A stretch of DNA of 64,000 nt from Closterium sp. Naga37s-1 (GCA_947471745.1 CANJKZ010000929.1:310001-374000), one strand, 5' to 3'; shown: positions 11,281 to 22,190, counted from the first letter of the stretch. A program made the numbers and translations. Notes: a model not told the origin generated them from the letters alone.

Positions 11281-11895
11281 GCCGCGGAAGGGAGGATCGG
11301 CGAGAGAGGGAAATGCGCGAGGCGCGGAAGCAAAGAAAGAACAAGAGAGGGAAACAAGCAAGGCTCAGAGGCAAAGAAGGGACACGAGAAGGAAATGCAA
11401 AACGCGCGGAAAGAAGGAAAGGATGAGAGAGAGAAACGAGCGAGGCGCGTATGCAAGGAACGGACACGAGAAGGGAATGTGGGAGGCGCGGAAGCAAGGA
11501 AAGGACGATATAGTGAAACGAAAGAGGTGCGGATGCAATGAATAGACACGAGAAGGAAAAGAGAGAGGCGCAGAAAGAAGGAAAGGACGAAAAAGAGAAA
11601 CGAGCGTGACGCGGATGCAAGGAACGAACACGAGATAGAAATGCGCGAGGCGCGGAAGCAACGAAATGACGAGATAGTGAAGGGTGCGAGGCGGAACCGC
11701 AAGGAACGGACATGAGAAGGATATGAGCAAGGTGCGTATGCAAGGAACGAACGAGGTAGAGAAACTAGCAAGGCATAGATTCAAGGAACGGACATGGGAG
11801 GGAAAGGAGCGAGGCCCGGCAGGGAGGATCGAACGAGAGCGAGGTAGGAACAAGGCGCGGATGCAAGGAAGAGACAATAGGCTGAATGTGACGAG
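11281..11895. repeat. 41-bp tandem array, 15 units, AB dimer structure
   Basis: Fifteen consecutive units start at 11281, 11322, 11363, 11404 and so on to 11855, always exactly 41 bp apart. Two subtypes alternate from about unit 3 to unit 11. One carries a cacgagaagg-like core (units 3, 5, 7, 9, 11) and the other an aaggaaaggacga-like core (units 4, 6, 8 and, more diverged, 10), so the higher-order period is 82 bp. The plus strand is strongly purine-biased. Because 41 is not a multiple of three, the constant length is not explained by coding. A sixteenth unit (11896) is 49 bp and degenerate. Confidence 0.88.
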
Positions 11896-12300
11896 ACGCA
11901 TCCATGACAGTGTCAGGGAGAGACAATACGGGGGAACGAACGAGGCGTGCAAGGGAGGAAAGGACAGGGTGGGCACTTGAGGGAAGGACGCGGTGGGCAC
12001 GGGGGGAAAGGACGGGGTGGGCGGGACGAAGCGAGCACGAGGGAAGCCGACGGGAAGGGGGATAGAACGAGTTCGGCACGAGATGAATCGGCTAGAAGGA
12101 AGGGACACCGACGCGCACAAGAAACGGACAGGACATAGAATGCAACGTGCGGGAAAGGGAGGAACGGACGAGATGAATAGGACGCGGCGCACGTTGCATG
12201 AGAGGAGGGAAGGGAGAATGCGACGAACGCCTCGCGTAAGGAGTAAAGGGGCACGGGAGGATTGGAGATTTGCGAAAGGAGAGTCAGGAGACACACCTTA
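11896..12300. repeat. Degenerate purine-rich continuation of the array
   Basis: The purine bias continues, with loose repeats of a ggaaaggacrgggtgggcac-like unit between 11950 and 12030, and then fades. No splice or coding signal was recognised. Long open frames on the minus strand here follow from the lack of TTA, CTA and TCA on the plus strand. Confidence 0.55.
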
Positions 12301-12744
12301 GATTCTCAGCCTTGGGTCGAACATCCCGCAGAGAAACGCGACACGGATCCACGCGAAACTGCTCCTGAACCGTGGCGAGTAGTTATTTCGTTGCCTGTAT
12401 GGCAGATGGCCTAGTCCGCTGAGATACGCGCCAAGAAAATATCGTCGCACAGGTGATCACGACGACTAAGACACTAAACGCGGTTTAACTAGCACGAGGG
12501 TCTGACTATTTAGTCTCTTGTGTTCACGAAGGTCGAGAGAATTTGCTTGAGAGGGAGATTCGAGTCTGTGCTGCAGCTCGAATTCCTGATTGATAGATGC
12601 ATTTACTTCATTCTGGTAGAGTGTGATGCCGTGCGTACTAGAGCGCATTGATAAGGGTTCTTTGCGATTGGGTACGGTTTTGCGACAGAGGAACGTTAAA
12701 GTGGAGCTGGAACAACACCAGCCAATAAGAAACTTATGGGTGCG
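12301..12744. other. No recognised feature
   Basis: Unique-looking sequence without a coding frame, repeat or LTR end that I can support. Confidence 0.4.
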
Positions 12745-12747
12745 TTA

Positions 12748-13237
12748 GATGGCATTCCTGGGTATGGCCAAACGCCAAACGTCTGGACATCTGAGAGTTG
12801 GGGCCACGTGCTTTCAACGAGGCAGCCCACAAACGGTCGTGCGACGTTTTCGTACGACTGATGTTCAGTATTGTAGTTGACGCAACGTGCAACTGTAATG
12901 GCGCGGTTGTAAACACCAGAATGAGGGCCAACGCCAATTGGGGCATAGGAAAACAAAAAACAACAGGGATGGCTGCTTTGAAGTAGCGGGTGATTGTGTG
13001 TTGGTAGGGAATTCGGCACTGCATACCCCATGCGTACGAGGGTTGTCGATTCAGCAAAAAATATTTTCGAGTGTGCGTCCCCTGGCTTGTTGAACGTCGA
13101 ACAAGTCGCAGACATTTGTTCCCGCACGAAATTCATTGGTGCGTGGGTGCGGATGTACACTTGTTGCCAACGGCAAAAGGCTACTTTTACATATCATTTG
13201 AGCGGCTAATGTCCAAGCCATCACCAGGAATGCCCTC
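12748..13237. mobile_element. Candidate non-autonomous PIF/Harbinger-like DNA element
   Basis: The left end GATGGCATTCCTGG (12748) and the right end CCAGGAATGCCCTC (ending 13237) form a terminal inverted repeat with one mismatch in 14. ATGGC follows two bases further in on both sides. The element is flanked by TTA on the left (12745-12747) and TTA on the right (13238-13240), the target duplication known for PIF/Harbinger. It is 490 bp long, with no transposase frame. The repeat is short, so chance is possible. Confidence 0.5.
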
Positions 13238-13271
13238 TTAGGTTGCCAGTGGGTACAACCAATGGACACGT

Positions 13272-13544
13272 GTGAAAAAACCCAGACACTTTCAAAATTG
13301 CCGCGAGTCCGATCTTCCTGACAGCTGCACCTTCAATTCTAGCTCTACCACCTTGGAGAACTCCCTAAAGTACGTAGTAGCATACCAGTTTGTAAGCAAT
13401 GATATTCCCAATATTAGAGCCGGAGTTACCAATTATATAGATGAATTAAAGAACACAAACCATAAAGACTTATTACAATATACTACCCAAGCCCGTTCAT
13501 TAAGACAGACTGGTAAAAAAAAAAATCCTATTACAAATGTATAA
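13272..13544 (+). CDS. AT-rich 90-codon open frame, unidentified
   Basis: This open frame ends AT-rich (NSLKYVVAYQFVSNDIPN, then NYIDELKNTNHKDLLQYTT), in sharp contrast to its GC-balanced surroundings. The composition of 13360-13640 differs from the rest of the window. It may be an exon or element of foreign origin, or simply AT-rich spacer. I do not recognise it, and there is no start-context or splice evidence. Confidence 0.2.
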   Translation: MKKPRHFQNCRESDLPDSCTFNSSSTTLENSLKYVVAYQFVSNDIPNIRAGVTNYIDELKNTNHKDLLQYTTQARSLRQTGKKKNPITNV

Positions 13545-14780
13545 AAGAACGATCATTGAAACAGCATTACACTCAATATTTAATATTACACTACTTAAAA
13601 AAAGGGAAAGAAAAAATATCATCTGTTAAATAGAGTCACTATTTTACTATAATTGTCAGACAACTCCAACTCTATCGCGATGCACAATTTCGGAAAAACG
13701 CACCCACCCTGTTTGTGATTGATTTCTAATTGTAAATGGCAAGAACCACCCACTTACTACCGCGTCTGCAAATTTGCTCAACTTTCGAAGTTGGGCACCA
13801 TTTGTGTTGAGAGTCCTAAGAGGTGGATTCGTCAACCATAGCATCGTCAACTGTAGGTCAATCCCGTAAACCACACTGCTCCGACGGTCGACCATTATTC
13901 GCCGCCACGCTGCCCCAACCAGCCGATTAGCTATCGTGCATGACATGGACTTCGACCTAGAAATCCAAGCCAAACCCCCACCATGCGGGGTCCGCAGGTT
14001 TCACATTTTTCTGATACAATGGAACGGTAAAGAGATAGAACGGATGATGGCGATAATTTCTGTTACCGAATCAGCTTATAAGGAATTCAGACGACTGGCC
14101 GAGGAGTAACAAAAGGTGAGATTTCCCTCCCTAGTTCAAAAGGCAACTGATACAAAAACAAGTTTGGGGAAAACAAAACTACTACTACGCGACCCCAGCG
14201 ATTGTTCACGACCAGAGATAAGATTGCAACACGACAAAACTTCGCTGATACCGACCTAGACGAATGTGTATTCACGCGAAAGAGAGCTGGTAAATACCTA
14301 ACTATGTGATGGCTCTAATTTAATGTAACGGCAATGAGAGGTGTTAGTGGGCTTATCAAGTCTCATCATAGCTTGATACGTTTTCAGGTCTGGCTGATGA
14401 GTAGTGCGCTGTTCAAAACGGCGAATCATACAAACAGCTCTAGAATCCACAACGTCGTTCTCAACCGTAACTTTAATGTAAAAAGTCGGTGAAAAAGCCT
14501 TGGGTGGAGTGCAAGCGGTTGCTGGTGCTGAGGGCGTATTTCAAATAGAAGATCAAAGGATCGCGGCTGCACATCGATCTGCTATACCAGCACAACATTG
14601 CGGGAAGATATGCCACGAGCGTCAAACGTGATTCTATGACGCATCAGACACAATCATATAGCGTACAGTCACTGTACCGAGTATTTTAAAGGGTATGGTA
14701 ATTGGTCACATTCAGTCAATTACAAAGGGCAGAGTTTCACACGAATGGTCACACGTCTTGGAATAACCGAAAGGATTATT
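13545..14780. other. No recognised feature
   Basis: AT-rich to mixed sequence with only short frames. The final part may belong to the LTR of the family B element, but I could not fix its 5' end. Confidence 0.35.
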
Positions 14781-14786
14781 ATAACC

Positions 14787-14799
14787 TTCCCGAAGGTTC
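14787..14799 (+). promoter_or_regulatory. Heat-shock-element-like motif
   Basis: TTCccGAAggTTC matches the three-block heat shock factor consensus (alternating TTC and GAA at 5-bp spacing) exactly, within the palindrome AACCTTCccGAAGGTT. It lies about 400 bp upstream of the family B primer site and so may be in that element's U3. Binding is inferred from the motif only. Confidence 0.4.
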
Positions 14800-14929
14800 T
14801 TTCTTAAATGTGCCATTCCATAGCGAAGCAACACATCAGCAGAAATATCACGATATGCTCATGTAGAGCACGAGGTAGTTCAAGAGTCACTCGAGAGGCC
14901 AACAGTCGCTGTAAGTCAACGGTCGTGAC

Positions 14930-15200
14930 TGTTGTCCGACCAGCAACTGCATCAGAGGTTACGCAATGCAACAAAGCAATTTTCGAGCATGGCAACAGTT
15001 AAATAAGGGAAAGTACCCCTCGTAATACATGGCTAGCTAGATTTCTATTTAAACTGCTTGTAATCCTATCTTAATCATCTTGTTATCTCTAAATCACTCT
15101 TCAACAAGGTCACTCATAAGGACCTGATTTTCTTCTTATAGCTTAGCAGCCCTATCCTGTCCACTTCGATTTTATGGTTATATCAACATGGTATGAGAGC
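14930..15200 (+). mobile_element. Family B LTR 3' end and primer-binding site
   Basis: LTR-like sequence ends ATCAACA at 15188 and is followed directly by TGGTATGAGAGC (15189-15200). That is the initiator-Met primer site with one mismatch (C to G). The LTR start is uncertain: a TGTTGTCC at about 14938 is one option, but the LTR may start further left. A TATTTAAA-like box lies near 15045. Confidence 0.6.
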
Positions 15201-15296
15201 TAGAGTGGATTATAAGGCCTGCCAAGTCTCGGTTCTTTATAGAACAAACTTCTTTTAAACTCATTTTTTAACAACTACCAATTGCTCGTCTGCTCC

Positions 15297-16047
15297 ATGA
15301 TGACTCCTGAAGGAAAGGCTACAGCAGACTCTCCGGGCCCACCACCACCAGCAACGACTAATGCGCCTTCTGTGGTAACCACCGTCAACGCCGCTATCTT
15401 TCAGCAACTGGTGTCACGCATTGATGGCTCAAGCTATGCCAGAGGCGTTGCTGGACTTCCTCTCCCTAGAAAAGACCGCAACGTCAACTCTAAAAGATCA
15501 TTCACCTTTGACAGCCGTCAAGCTTCAACTCCTGCACAAGACAGTCAACAGTGCATACAGTCAGACCAATTGCAACAATGCAAACAAAGTTTGTCTTGAC
15601 TTCGAAGTTGAAGACTTCAATTCCTTTTGACGGTAAAGACCTTTACACGTGGAACTTCGAATTCAAGCTCCTCGCAACAACCGCGCAGATCTGGATGTAC
15701 TACGAGGGGAGCTTACCTTTCCCATCGAAAGAAACTATCCAAGAAGAACACCATTACTACCACGAGTCACTTCGCGCGTACACAGCTCTTCGAAACCTTT
15801 CTCCTACGTAGCAGCTTGGCATCCACTCCTATAAATCGGAGTGTGCTCCCGCGCAGTTGTTTTGGGAACACCTGTACAACTCATACATGGCAACGGACCC
15901 AGTTACCATGAATCGTCTGCTCAGTCAAATGACAACAGTTAAAATGCAACAAGGGGAGAAAGCAAGACCGTATATCAATTGGTGTCACAATCTGCGCGAC
16001 CACATCAAGAAGTATGGCCAAGACAGAGATGGAGGCTGTTCAGTTTA
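15297..16047 (+). pseudogene. Copia family B gag (truncated, frameshifted)
   Basis: Gag starts at ATGATG (15297) with a Pro/Ala-rich head (SPGPPPPATTNAPSVVTT). After a shift near 15600 the gag core reads TSIPFDGKDLYTWNFEFKLL, which matches the minus-strand copy at 34482-34775 (TSTPFDGKDFYTWSFEFELM). A later shift gives the MNRLLSQMTTVKMQQGEKAR segment typical of copia gag. Protease and pol are missing, because the element stops before the LINE. Confidence 0.75.
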
Positions 16048-16364
16048 AAGAATGCATCCGCTTGGGTGCAAGGGACTCGCGACGGCGACAGAGTTTTCCA
16101 GATAATCTTTCGGCGGAGGCAGAGAAACGGACCTTGGCGAGACAGAACCGAAGGTAATGCACCGGACGTTATGCGATGTCAGCCACAACGCACTCAGCGT
16201 GCCATGGTTGGAGGAGGAGGTCCGGACTGCGGTATGAGAGCTAGCCCCGGGGAAGTCACCTAGCCAAGACGGCCTTCCCAAAGCGTTGTTTTAGCACAAC
16301 TGGGACCTGCTTGGTCCAGTCTTGATGCTTCATCGGTGACTTCATATGAACGGCGGTGCTCCCC
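16048..16364 (+). other. Junction between family B gag and LINE
   Basis: About 300 bp that I cannot assign. It could be the end of gag or the upstream part of the LINE. No zinc knuckle is visible. Confidence 0.4.
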
Positions 16365-17452
16365 CGTGACATCCCAACGGCGGTAACAATCCTGCTGCAT
16401 AAGTAGGGGAGTAAAGAGGAGTTAGGCAATTACAGGCCGATCATGCTGCTAAGCACAGTATACAAGGTGTTAGCTAAAGTGATCTCGGAGGATCAGGCGG
16501 GTTTCTTATCTGGTCGGAAGTTGGCGGATGCTGTCGCGGTGGTAGCGGACGCTATTGAAGCAGGGGCCAGAGGCAGAGGACTGGCTCCTCCTTATGGTGG
16601 ACTTTCAAAAAGCTTTCGACTCCATCTCGAGGCCGTTTCTATTCCGCGTGCTGCGAGGGATGGGGATTCTGGAGCAGTCTGTGTCTTGGGCGGAAGGCCT
16701 GCACACAGGGGCAGGGACACGGTTGCACATCAATGGCTGGACAGGCGACAGAGTTGCGGTGGAAGGAGGGGTGCGGCAAGGCTGCACGCTGGCGCCATAC
16801 CTCTTTTTATGCGCAGTGGAGCCTCTCTGCCAAGAGTTCGCGCGGCGGAAGCTGGGCATCGGTGATGAAGGCACAAGAAGACTGGCGTATCTGGGGTATG
16901 CCGACGACACGTTACTCCTACTACAGGGGGAAGAGCAGCTGGCTGCCGCGGCTGAGGCGCTGGAGAACTTCTTGAAGGCATCGGGGCTGAAAGTGAATAA
17001 GGATAAGATGGTTGTCATTCCTCTCGGGAAAAACAGCGGGAAAACTCCACCGGTACACCTGTAGTACAAGTGGGCCGACAAAGATGCGCCAGAGAGGTTG
17101 CTGGGGGTCTGGATCCACTCCTGTCCTGGGAAAAGGCACTAGACAAGGAACGCAAGGCGTTAGCCGAATCGGAAATTCAGCACCTAACAACGTCGGCGAG
17201 AGTCACGATAATCAACGGTTACATCTCGCCAATCTTCATATTTCAAGCATATATATATACCCGCCCCCGGAGGAGATATGGACAAAAATCAAGAGGATAT
17301 GCCACAACTTTGTGTTAGGAGGAGAGGCGACGGAGGAGAAAGCCTTCATTCTCTGGAACTACGAGTTAATCTGCAAACCCAGGGAGGAAGGGGGCTTGGG
17401 ATGATCTTCCCTAAGAAGCAATTTGACAGCAGAGCATTGCAAAATGTCGGCC
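16365..17452 (+). pseudogene. L1-like non-LTR retrotransposon, RT fragment
   Basis: NYRPIMLLSTVYKVLAKV opens the RT domain, with a stop just before it near 16405 and an internal deletion after KV. After a shift near 16560 the main frame (to 17064) shows motif A VDFQKAFDS, motif B VRQGCTLAPYLF, motif C GYADDTLLLL and motif D GLKVNKDKM. The C-terminal part continues in another frame to about 17400, with a zf-RVT-like WNYELICKPREEGGLG. The endonuclease domain and 3' tail are absent. It ends at an old family A LTR. Confidence 0.88.
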
Positions 17453-17618
17453 GCATTCCGCCGTCGTACCGCGTAGAAACGAAATTCCAGGAAGGGGAAT
17501 TCGTAGAACATATCCAGGTACAAACAACGAGGAATAAATAGTTCTAGCTAGCAAGGACCTTGGCAATCAATCCGGGAATAACCAGGGATGATCCCAAATA
17601 ATTCCAAGCAACAGAACC
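17453..17618 (-). mobile_element. Old family A LTR fragment, left part
   Basis: It matches the interior of the family A LTR on the minus strand, from gcattccgccgtcg to ccaagcaacagaacc. It is interrupted by the solo LTR at 17619 and resumes at 18690-18701 (gaaccaacctgg), where element G begins. It is thus the oldest layer of this nest. Confidence 0.8.
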
Positions 17619-18689
17619 TGTTGGTGTAAGGGCATAATAAACTCAAGCTATTAAGACTTAATCAAACTTAAAACCTCTCCTCGGGGTCACCTCCAAAGGT
17701 CCTTGGGTGCCTGGTACAAGACCAGCCCCTATCCTCGGGTCCGAGTTTGTAGAGAGAGGAGTCAAGAATGACTTAGCCAAAACAACAAGAGTACCTTCAA
17801 CGTCGCACAGCGTATCGTTCAGACCGTCGATCGGATTAAGCTGAGAATTTCCTATATCAAAGCTCGCTCCAAGAGCTTTAAAATGAACCAAGTTGCCTCG
17901 TGAAAAGTTCTGCCATTACGAAGTTATGGCTCGGACAGCGTTTGCCTAGCGTTGACTCGGGTAGCATTCCGCCGTCGCACCGCGTAGAAACGAAATTTCG
18001 GGAAGGGGGAAATTCGCTTGAATCAAATTGACTATATCCAGGTACAAACAGAGAAGAATTAAATAGTTCTAGCTAGCAAGGACCTTGGGAATCAACCTGG
18101 GAACAACCAGGGATGATCCCAAATAATTCCAAGCAACAGAACCAACCTGGCTGGACAAAACAGCAGGTGGTAGGTTGGTAAACAACCTCTGGTTCTGTTT
18201 TTCCAACCTGGGAAAACAACAACCAGGTTCAGGTCATGAAAAACAGAACCTGTTTTGTCTTTGCCCAACCAGCCAAATGCTGGTTCCGCTGGTTTCCCCT
18301 GGCCCTGTAGCATGCAGATACAGACAAACAACATCCAACCTTCACCTAAATTGTACCCCTATAGTGCCTGCCCTGCTACACTATAGTCAACCAAACAAAA
18401 CAGTACAATTTCGAGTTGGATAGAACTGAATCTGCGCAATCAATTCAACCGAACCGCAAAGCTTCCATCTTGGGTTCCTTTGCGAGCTCGTCCTTTCTGC
18501 TTGTACTGTTCATAGCGCGTACAATGTTGTGCCGAAGCGCACAATGCGCGAGTACCTGCAAATGCTTCAAGCGAAAATTGCGAAAGCAAACAACACACGA
18601 ACATTCCATTCACACCCAAATGCATTCGCACACGCATACTCGTACAAACAGACGGCAGGATGTCGTGCAATGTGAATTTGCACCCAACA
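17619..18689 (-). mobile_element. Solo family A LTR with 5-bp target duplication
   Basis: A complete LTR of 1,071 bp (plus strand TGTTGGTGTAAGG to GCACCCAACA) has no internal region. GAACC precedes it (17614-17618) and GAACC follows it (18690-18694). Removing one GAACC and the LTR restores the family A LTR sequence around it, which proves the insertion. Solo LTRs arise by recombination between the two LTRs of a full element. Confidence 0.93.
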
Positions 18690-18701
18690 GAACCAACCTG
18701 G

Positions 18702-19855
18702 TGCGGAGATAACTACTACAACGGGAGCTAGACTACGGGCTAGGCACGGGTGCTCGTGTGATCTCTGCGTTCGTTGGTCCTTAGTCGTTTTCCTAGTGCA
18801 CACGCAGCTTGCTAGTTCACAGGGAGAATTGGCAAGAGTTTTACTAGAGAAAGTTGACAACAATGGTACATAAAAGTTGGCATGGCAAGACTATATCAGA
18901 GCTAGTTTTCAGGTCGGTCGACTGCCAGCGCAGCATGGTCGACCGCATTCCAGCACGACTTGGTCGACCGCGCTCCAGCAGTGCCAAGTCGAAGGTTGAC
19001 GGCGAGCCAGCGCTGCTCACGCAGAACAGCAGCGCACCCGCTTCGCAGGTTCTCGCAGATGATTGGCGGGCTGAGCCTCGTCACCTGCACAACGCACACA
19101 CCAAGTCAACCTGGCACTGATGACTGCTTCTGATCAGCCACGTCGACCTCGGGATACCACCACCGAGGTCGGGCTCGCCAACTTCGCCTGGGCGACCGTC
19201 GCACTCCTCCGCAGAACCTCGTCACCCAAGTAACCTGGTCGACCGGGCAACCACGTCGACCAGCTGCTCCCGTACGTGCCCGTCGACCTCCCAAGTTGAC
19301 GGCCACCTCCAAGTCGACCTCACCAGGTCGACCAGCTCCATGTCGACCAGCTCCACGTCGACCAGCAGTCCTGGTCGACCAGCTCCTCGTCGACCAGCGC
19401 AGTTGTCAGCCGACCACCCACGTCGGCTACCCGAAGTCGGCGTCACGAAGTTGACGCCCAGCTATTCGACGCCCAACTGCTCGGCGTCCTGAGTCAAGGT
19501 CGACGTAGGCCCCTCCTTCGTCGACCACCGGGTCAGGTCGACCACCAGCAGGTCGACCAACAGGCCTGGTCGACCAACCACGAGGTCGACCAGCAGTCCG
19601 TCAGCCAACCACCCAAGTCGGCTGCCCCAAGTTGACGTCGCCAAGTCGACGTCCTCCACAGGTCGACTTCCCAGGTCGACCTCCCTGAAGTCGGCGCCAC
19701 CCTGAAGTTGGCGCCTGTACAGTGGTCTCCGTGCAGGTCGACCTCCTCGTCAACCCGCTCGCCCACTGCTGCAGGTCGGCTGCTCCCCTCACACCCGACC
19801 ACGAAGTTGGCTCCGCCCAAGCGAGGACGGGGCCAACACACAACTCCCGTTGACA
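18702..19855 (-). mobile_element. Copia family G 3' LTR
   Basis: On the minus strand the LTR starts TGTCAACGGG directly after a polypurine tract (ggcaggggag, complement of 19856-19865) and ends TCTCCGCA. Its first 160 plus-strand bases repeat at 25215-25378 on the far side of the element, with about three differences. It is inserted in the old family A LTR at cctgg (18697-18701). It is about 1,154 bp long and contains the GTCGAC-rich stretch. Confidence 0.82.
18909..19748. repeat. GTCGAC-rich region in the family G LTR
   Basis: By eye about 23 copies of the palindrome GTCGAC occur in about 840 bp, many as GGTCGACCAGC or CGTCGACC, with degenerate GTTGAC and GTCGGC between them. Random sequence would give less than one. 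The stretch lies in the U3 (promoter) part of the minus-strand LTR. Confidence 0.85.
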
Positions 19856-19980
19856 CTCCCCTGCCGCGTTCACGCTTGGGCCCCCAGCCCACACGGCAGT
19901 ACTCCTTGGAGAATAGCTCGTCGACGTGCACCCAACTCACAGCACGTTGTCCACCGCACCAGCCATGCAAGAGGGCATGG

Positions 19981-20679
19981 CACCTACTGCTGCACGTCGT
20001 CAACTTCGTCGGCCACGTCGGCCAAGCGCACCTGGCCGATGGCGATGGAGCACCGGTTGAAGGCCGGATAGTGCAGCGCCTTCGTCATGAAGTCGGCCGG
20101 TTGCTTGGTGGTCGGGATGTACCTCAGCGAGAACTTCCCGCGCTTCACCATGTGCTGCAGCCAGTCCTGTCGCTGCTCCATGTGTTTGAGGTTGCCCGTC
20201 AACCCCATGCCCTCGGCGACCGTGATGGCCGACTTGTTGTCCACTCGCAGGACAGTCAGCTTCCCGGCGTCCTGCTGCCGGAACTCTGCAAGGAGGAAAC
20301 GAAGTCGGCGTCCCTCCTTGCCGGCTTCGGTGGCCGCCACGTACTCCGATTCGGTTGATGACAACGTCGCGCACTTGATGCGCTGGCTCGACCAGGAGAC
20401 TGCGGCCCCTCCGTAGACGAACACGTAGCCACCCGTGCTCGTCCTGTTCTGCTTGTCACTGGCATCGTCGGCGTCCACGTAGCCAACCAGCTCCAGCGAC
20501 TCGGGTCCACTACCGAACTCCAGGGCGGTGTCACGTGTGTTGGCGAGGTAGGCGAGGCAGCGGTCGACCTCGTGCCAGTGCTGGTCGCTCCTAACCGTGA
20601 GGCCGCTCCCCAGCTTGCTGCAGGCAAAGGCGATGTCCGGCCTCGTCGTCGTCGCCGCGAATTGCAGCGAGCCGACCTT
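19981..20679 (-). pseudogene. Copia family G: RNase H and pol C-terminus
   Basis: The frame continues after a TAG (20680-20682) that interrupts EEYQ/KVGSLQFAATTTRPDI. RNase H catalytic positions are all recognisable: Asp in GYVDADDASD, Glu in STESEYVA, Asp in RVDNKSAI and Asp in PADFMTKAL. The protein ends DEVDDVQQ just before the polypurine tract. Only the upstream stop breaks this domain. Confidence 0.88.
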
Positions 20680-22190
20680 CTACTGGTACTCCTCCTCCTG
20701 GCGTTCCTGTGCCTCCTCGTTGTCGAAGGTGAGCTCGGCGCAGGCGTCGACCGAGACCGGCGTCTTAGGGGTGCGCCCGGTCTGCTCCTCAACGAGGAAG
20801 CGCCGACGCAGCTTGTCGGTGTAGCCCTGCTGGTGCAGCCACAGCTTCCCCGCCGACCTGTCACGGACGATCTCCAGCCCGAGGTACTTCTGCACCGGTG
20901 AGATCTCACGTAGCTCGAAGGCGGCTTCCAGCAGCTTCTTCAGCTCATCCAGCATCGCGGCGCTGCTGCTGGTGGCGAGTAGGTCGTCGACGTAGACCAG
21001 CACCCAGCAGGCCACTCCGTCGTCGCCAACCTTGAAGTACAGAGCCTCGTCGACCTGGCTCTTCTTCCACCCGGCGCCGACCAGCACATCGTTGAGTGCC
21101 AAGTACCACAGCAGCGGCGACTGCTTCAGCCCGTACAGGCTCTTCAGCAGCTTGCACACCCGGCCGGTTCCGTCGTTGAAGTAGTCCGGCTGGGTCATGT
21201 AGAGCACCCGGTCGAGCTTGCTCTGCAGGAAGGCGTTCTTCATGTCGAGCTGCATCAGGTTGAGGTTGAGGATGGCGACGATGCTGAGGAAGATCCTCAG
21301 CATGACGTAGCTGCCCACCGGCGCGAACGTCTCGTCGTCGTCGGCGCCGTACACCTGCGTGAAGCCCTTCACGACCAGCCTCGCCTTCTCTCGCTCGACG
21401 GTGTCGTCGATGTGGTACTTCGTTGTCAACACCCACCGGTTCTTCATGATGTTCACACCCGGCGGAAGTTCGACCAGCTCCTATGTTGATGAGGCTGCGG
21501 ATCTCCTCCTCCATGGCGGCCTTCACCGCCGGGCCCTTCCAGCTCGCCAACGTTTCCTTCACCGTCATCGTCGAGATGTCCCAACGGTGTTCGGGATCAG
21601 CCAGCATGTCAGGGTCGAGCTCCGGAAACTCCTCATCCTCCTCGGCGTCGTCGTACAACAGGTCGTCGTCATCGTCCATATTGTATACCGTGGTGAAGGC
21701 AGCGGGGACGAAGAAGTCCGGCGGCCTCCGAATTCTATCCGACTTCCGAGGTTCAGGCGGAACCTCCACCACGTCACTCTTGGTGGACTCCCCTTTGTCA
21801 CCGGCTTCGCTGCCCTCGTCGCTCTGTTGCACCTCGGTCGACTTCCTGGTCGACCTCTCCTCTGTAGTCGGCTCTTCTGCCGACTGCGTGGTTGCCGACT
21901 GCTCCGTGATCGGCGTCACTGCTGCCTGCTCCCCTGTCAGCTGCTGCTCCTTGACCTGCTCCTCCCCTTTGGACGTCGGCTTCAATCCCATGTCGACTTG
22001 CCGCTCGTCACGTCGGCCAACGGCGATGCACTGGGCCGGCGCCAAAGGCGACGTCCCACTGCTCCCCTCATCGCCGGAGGCCGACGTAGGAGTCTGCCTG
22101 TGCAGGTCGGCCACGAGGGGAGGGACAGGGGTCGTAGGGGAAGGGGAAGGAGGACGGATGACCTCGGCGTCCTCAGCAGCAAGCTCACCG
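20680..22190 (-). pseudogene. Copia family G: integrase-RT linker and reverse transcriptase
   Basis: The acidic linker (SDRIRRPPDFFVPAAF, then DDDDDLLYDDAEEDEE) is in one frame until about 21487, where a small deletion shifts it. RT then reads NRWVLTTKYHIDD, QLDMKNAFLQSKL, KSLYGLKQSPLLWY and VLVYVDDLLATS, with the YVDD box intact. The frame ends at the TAG at 20680. Another shift near 22190 separates it from integrase. Confidence 0.88.

Noticed and set aside
11281..11895. CRISPR-like array
   Set aside because: The units are directly adjacent, with no spacers, and the genome is eukaryotic.
11042..12294. Long minus-strand open frames (up to about 309 codons) over the 41-bp array
   Set aside because: All three minus frames are open because the purine-rich plus strand hardly contains TTA, CTA or TCA. 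The 41-bp period changes frame with each unit. Not a protein.
19106..19446. Arg/Gly-rich small proteins on the minus strand of the GTCGAC region
   Set aside because: They are translations of the GTCGAC repeats in the LTR.
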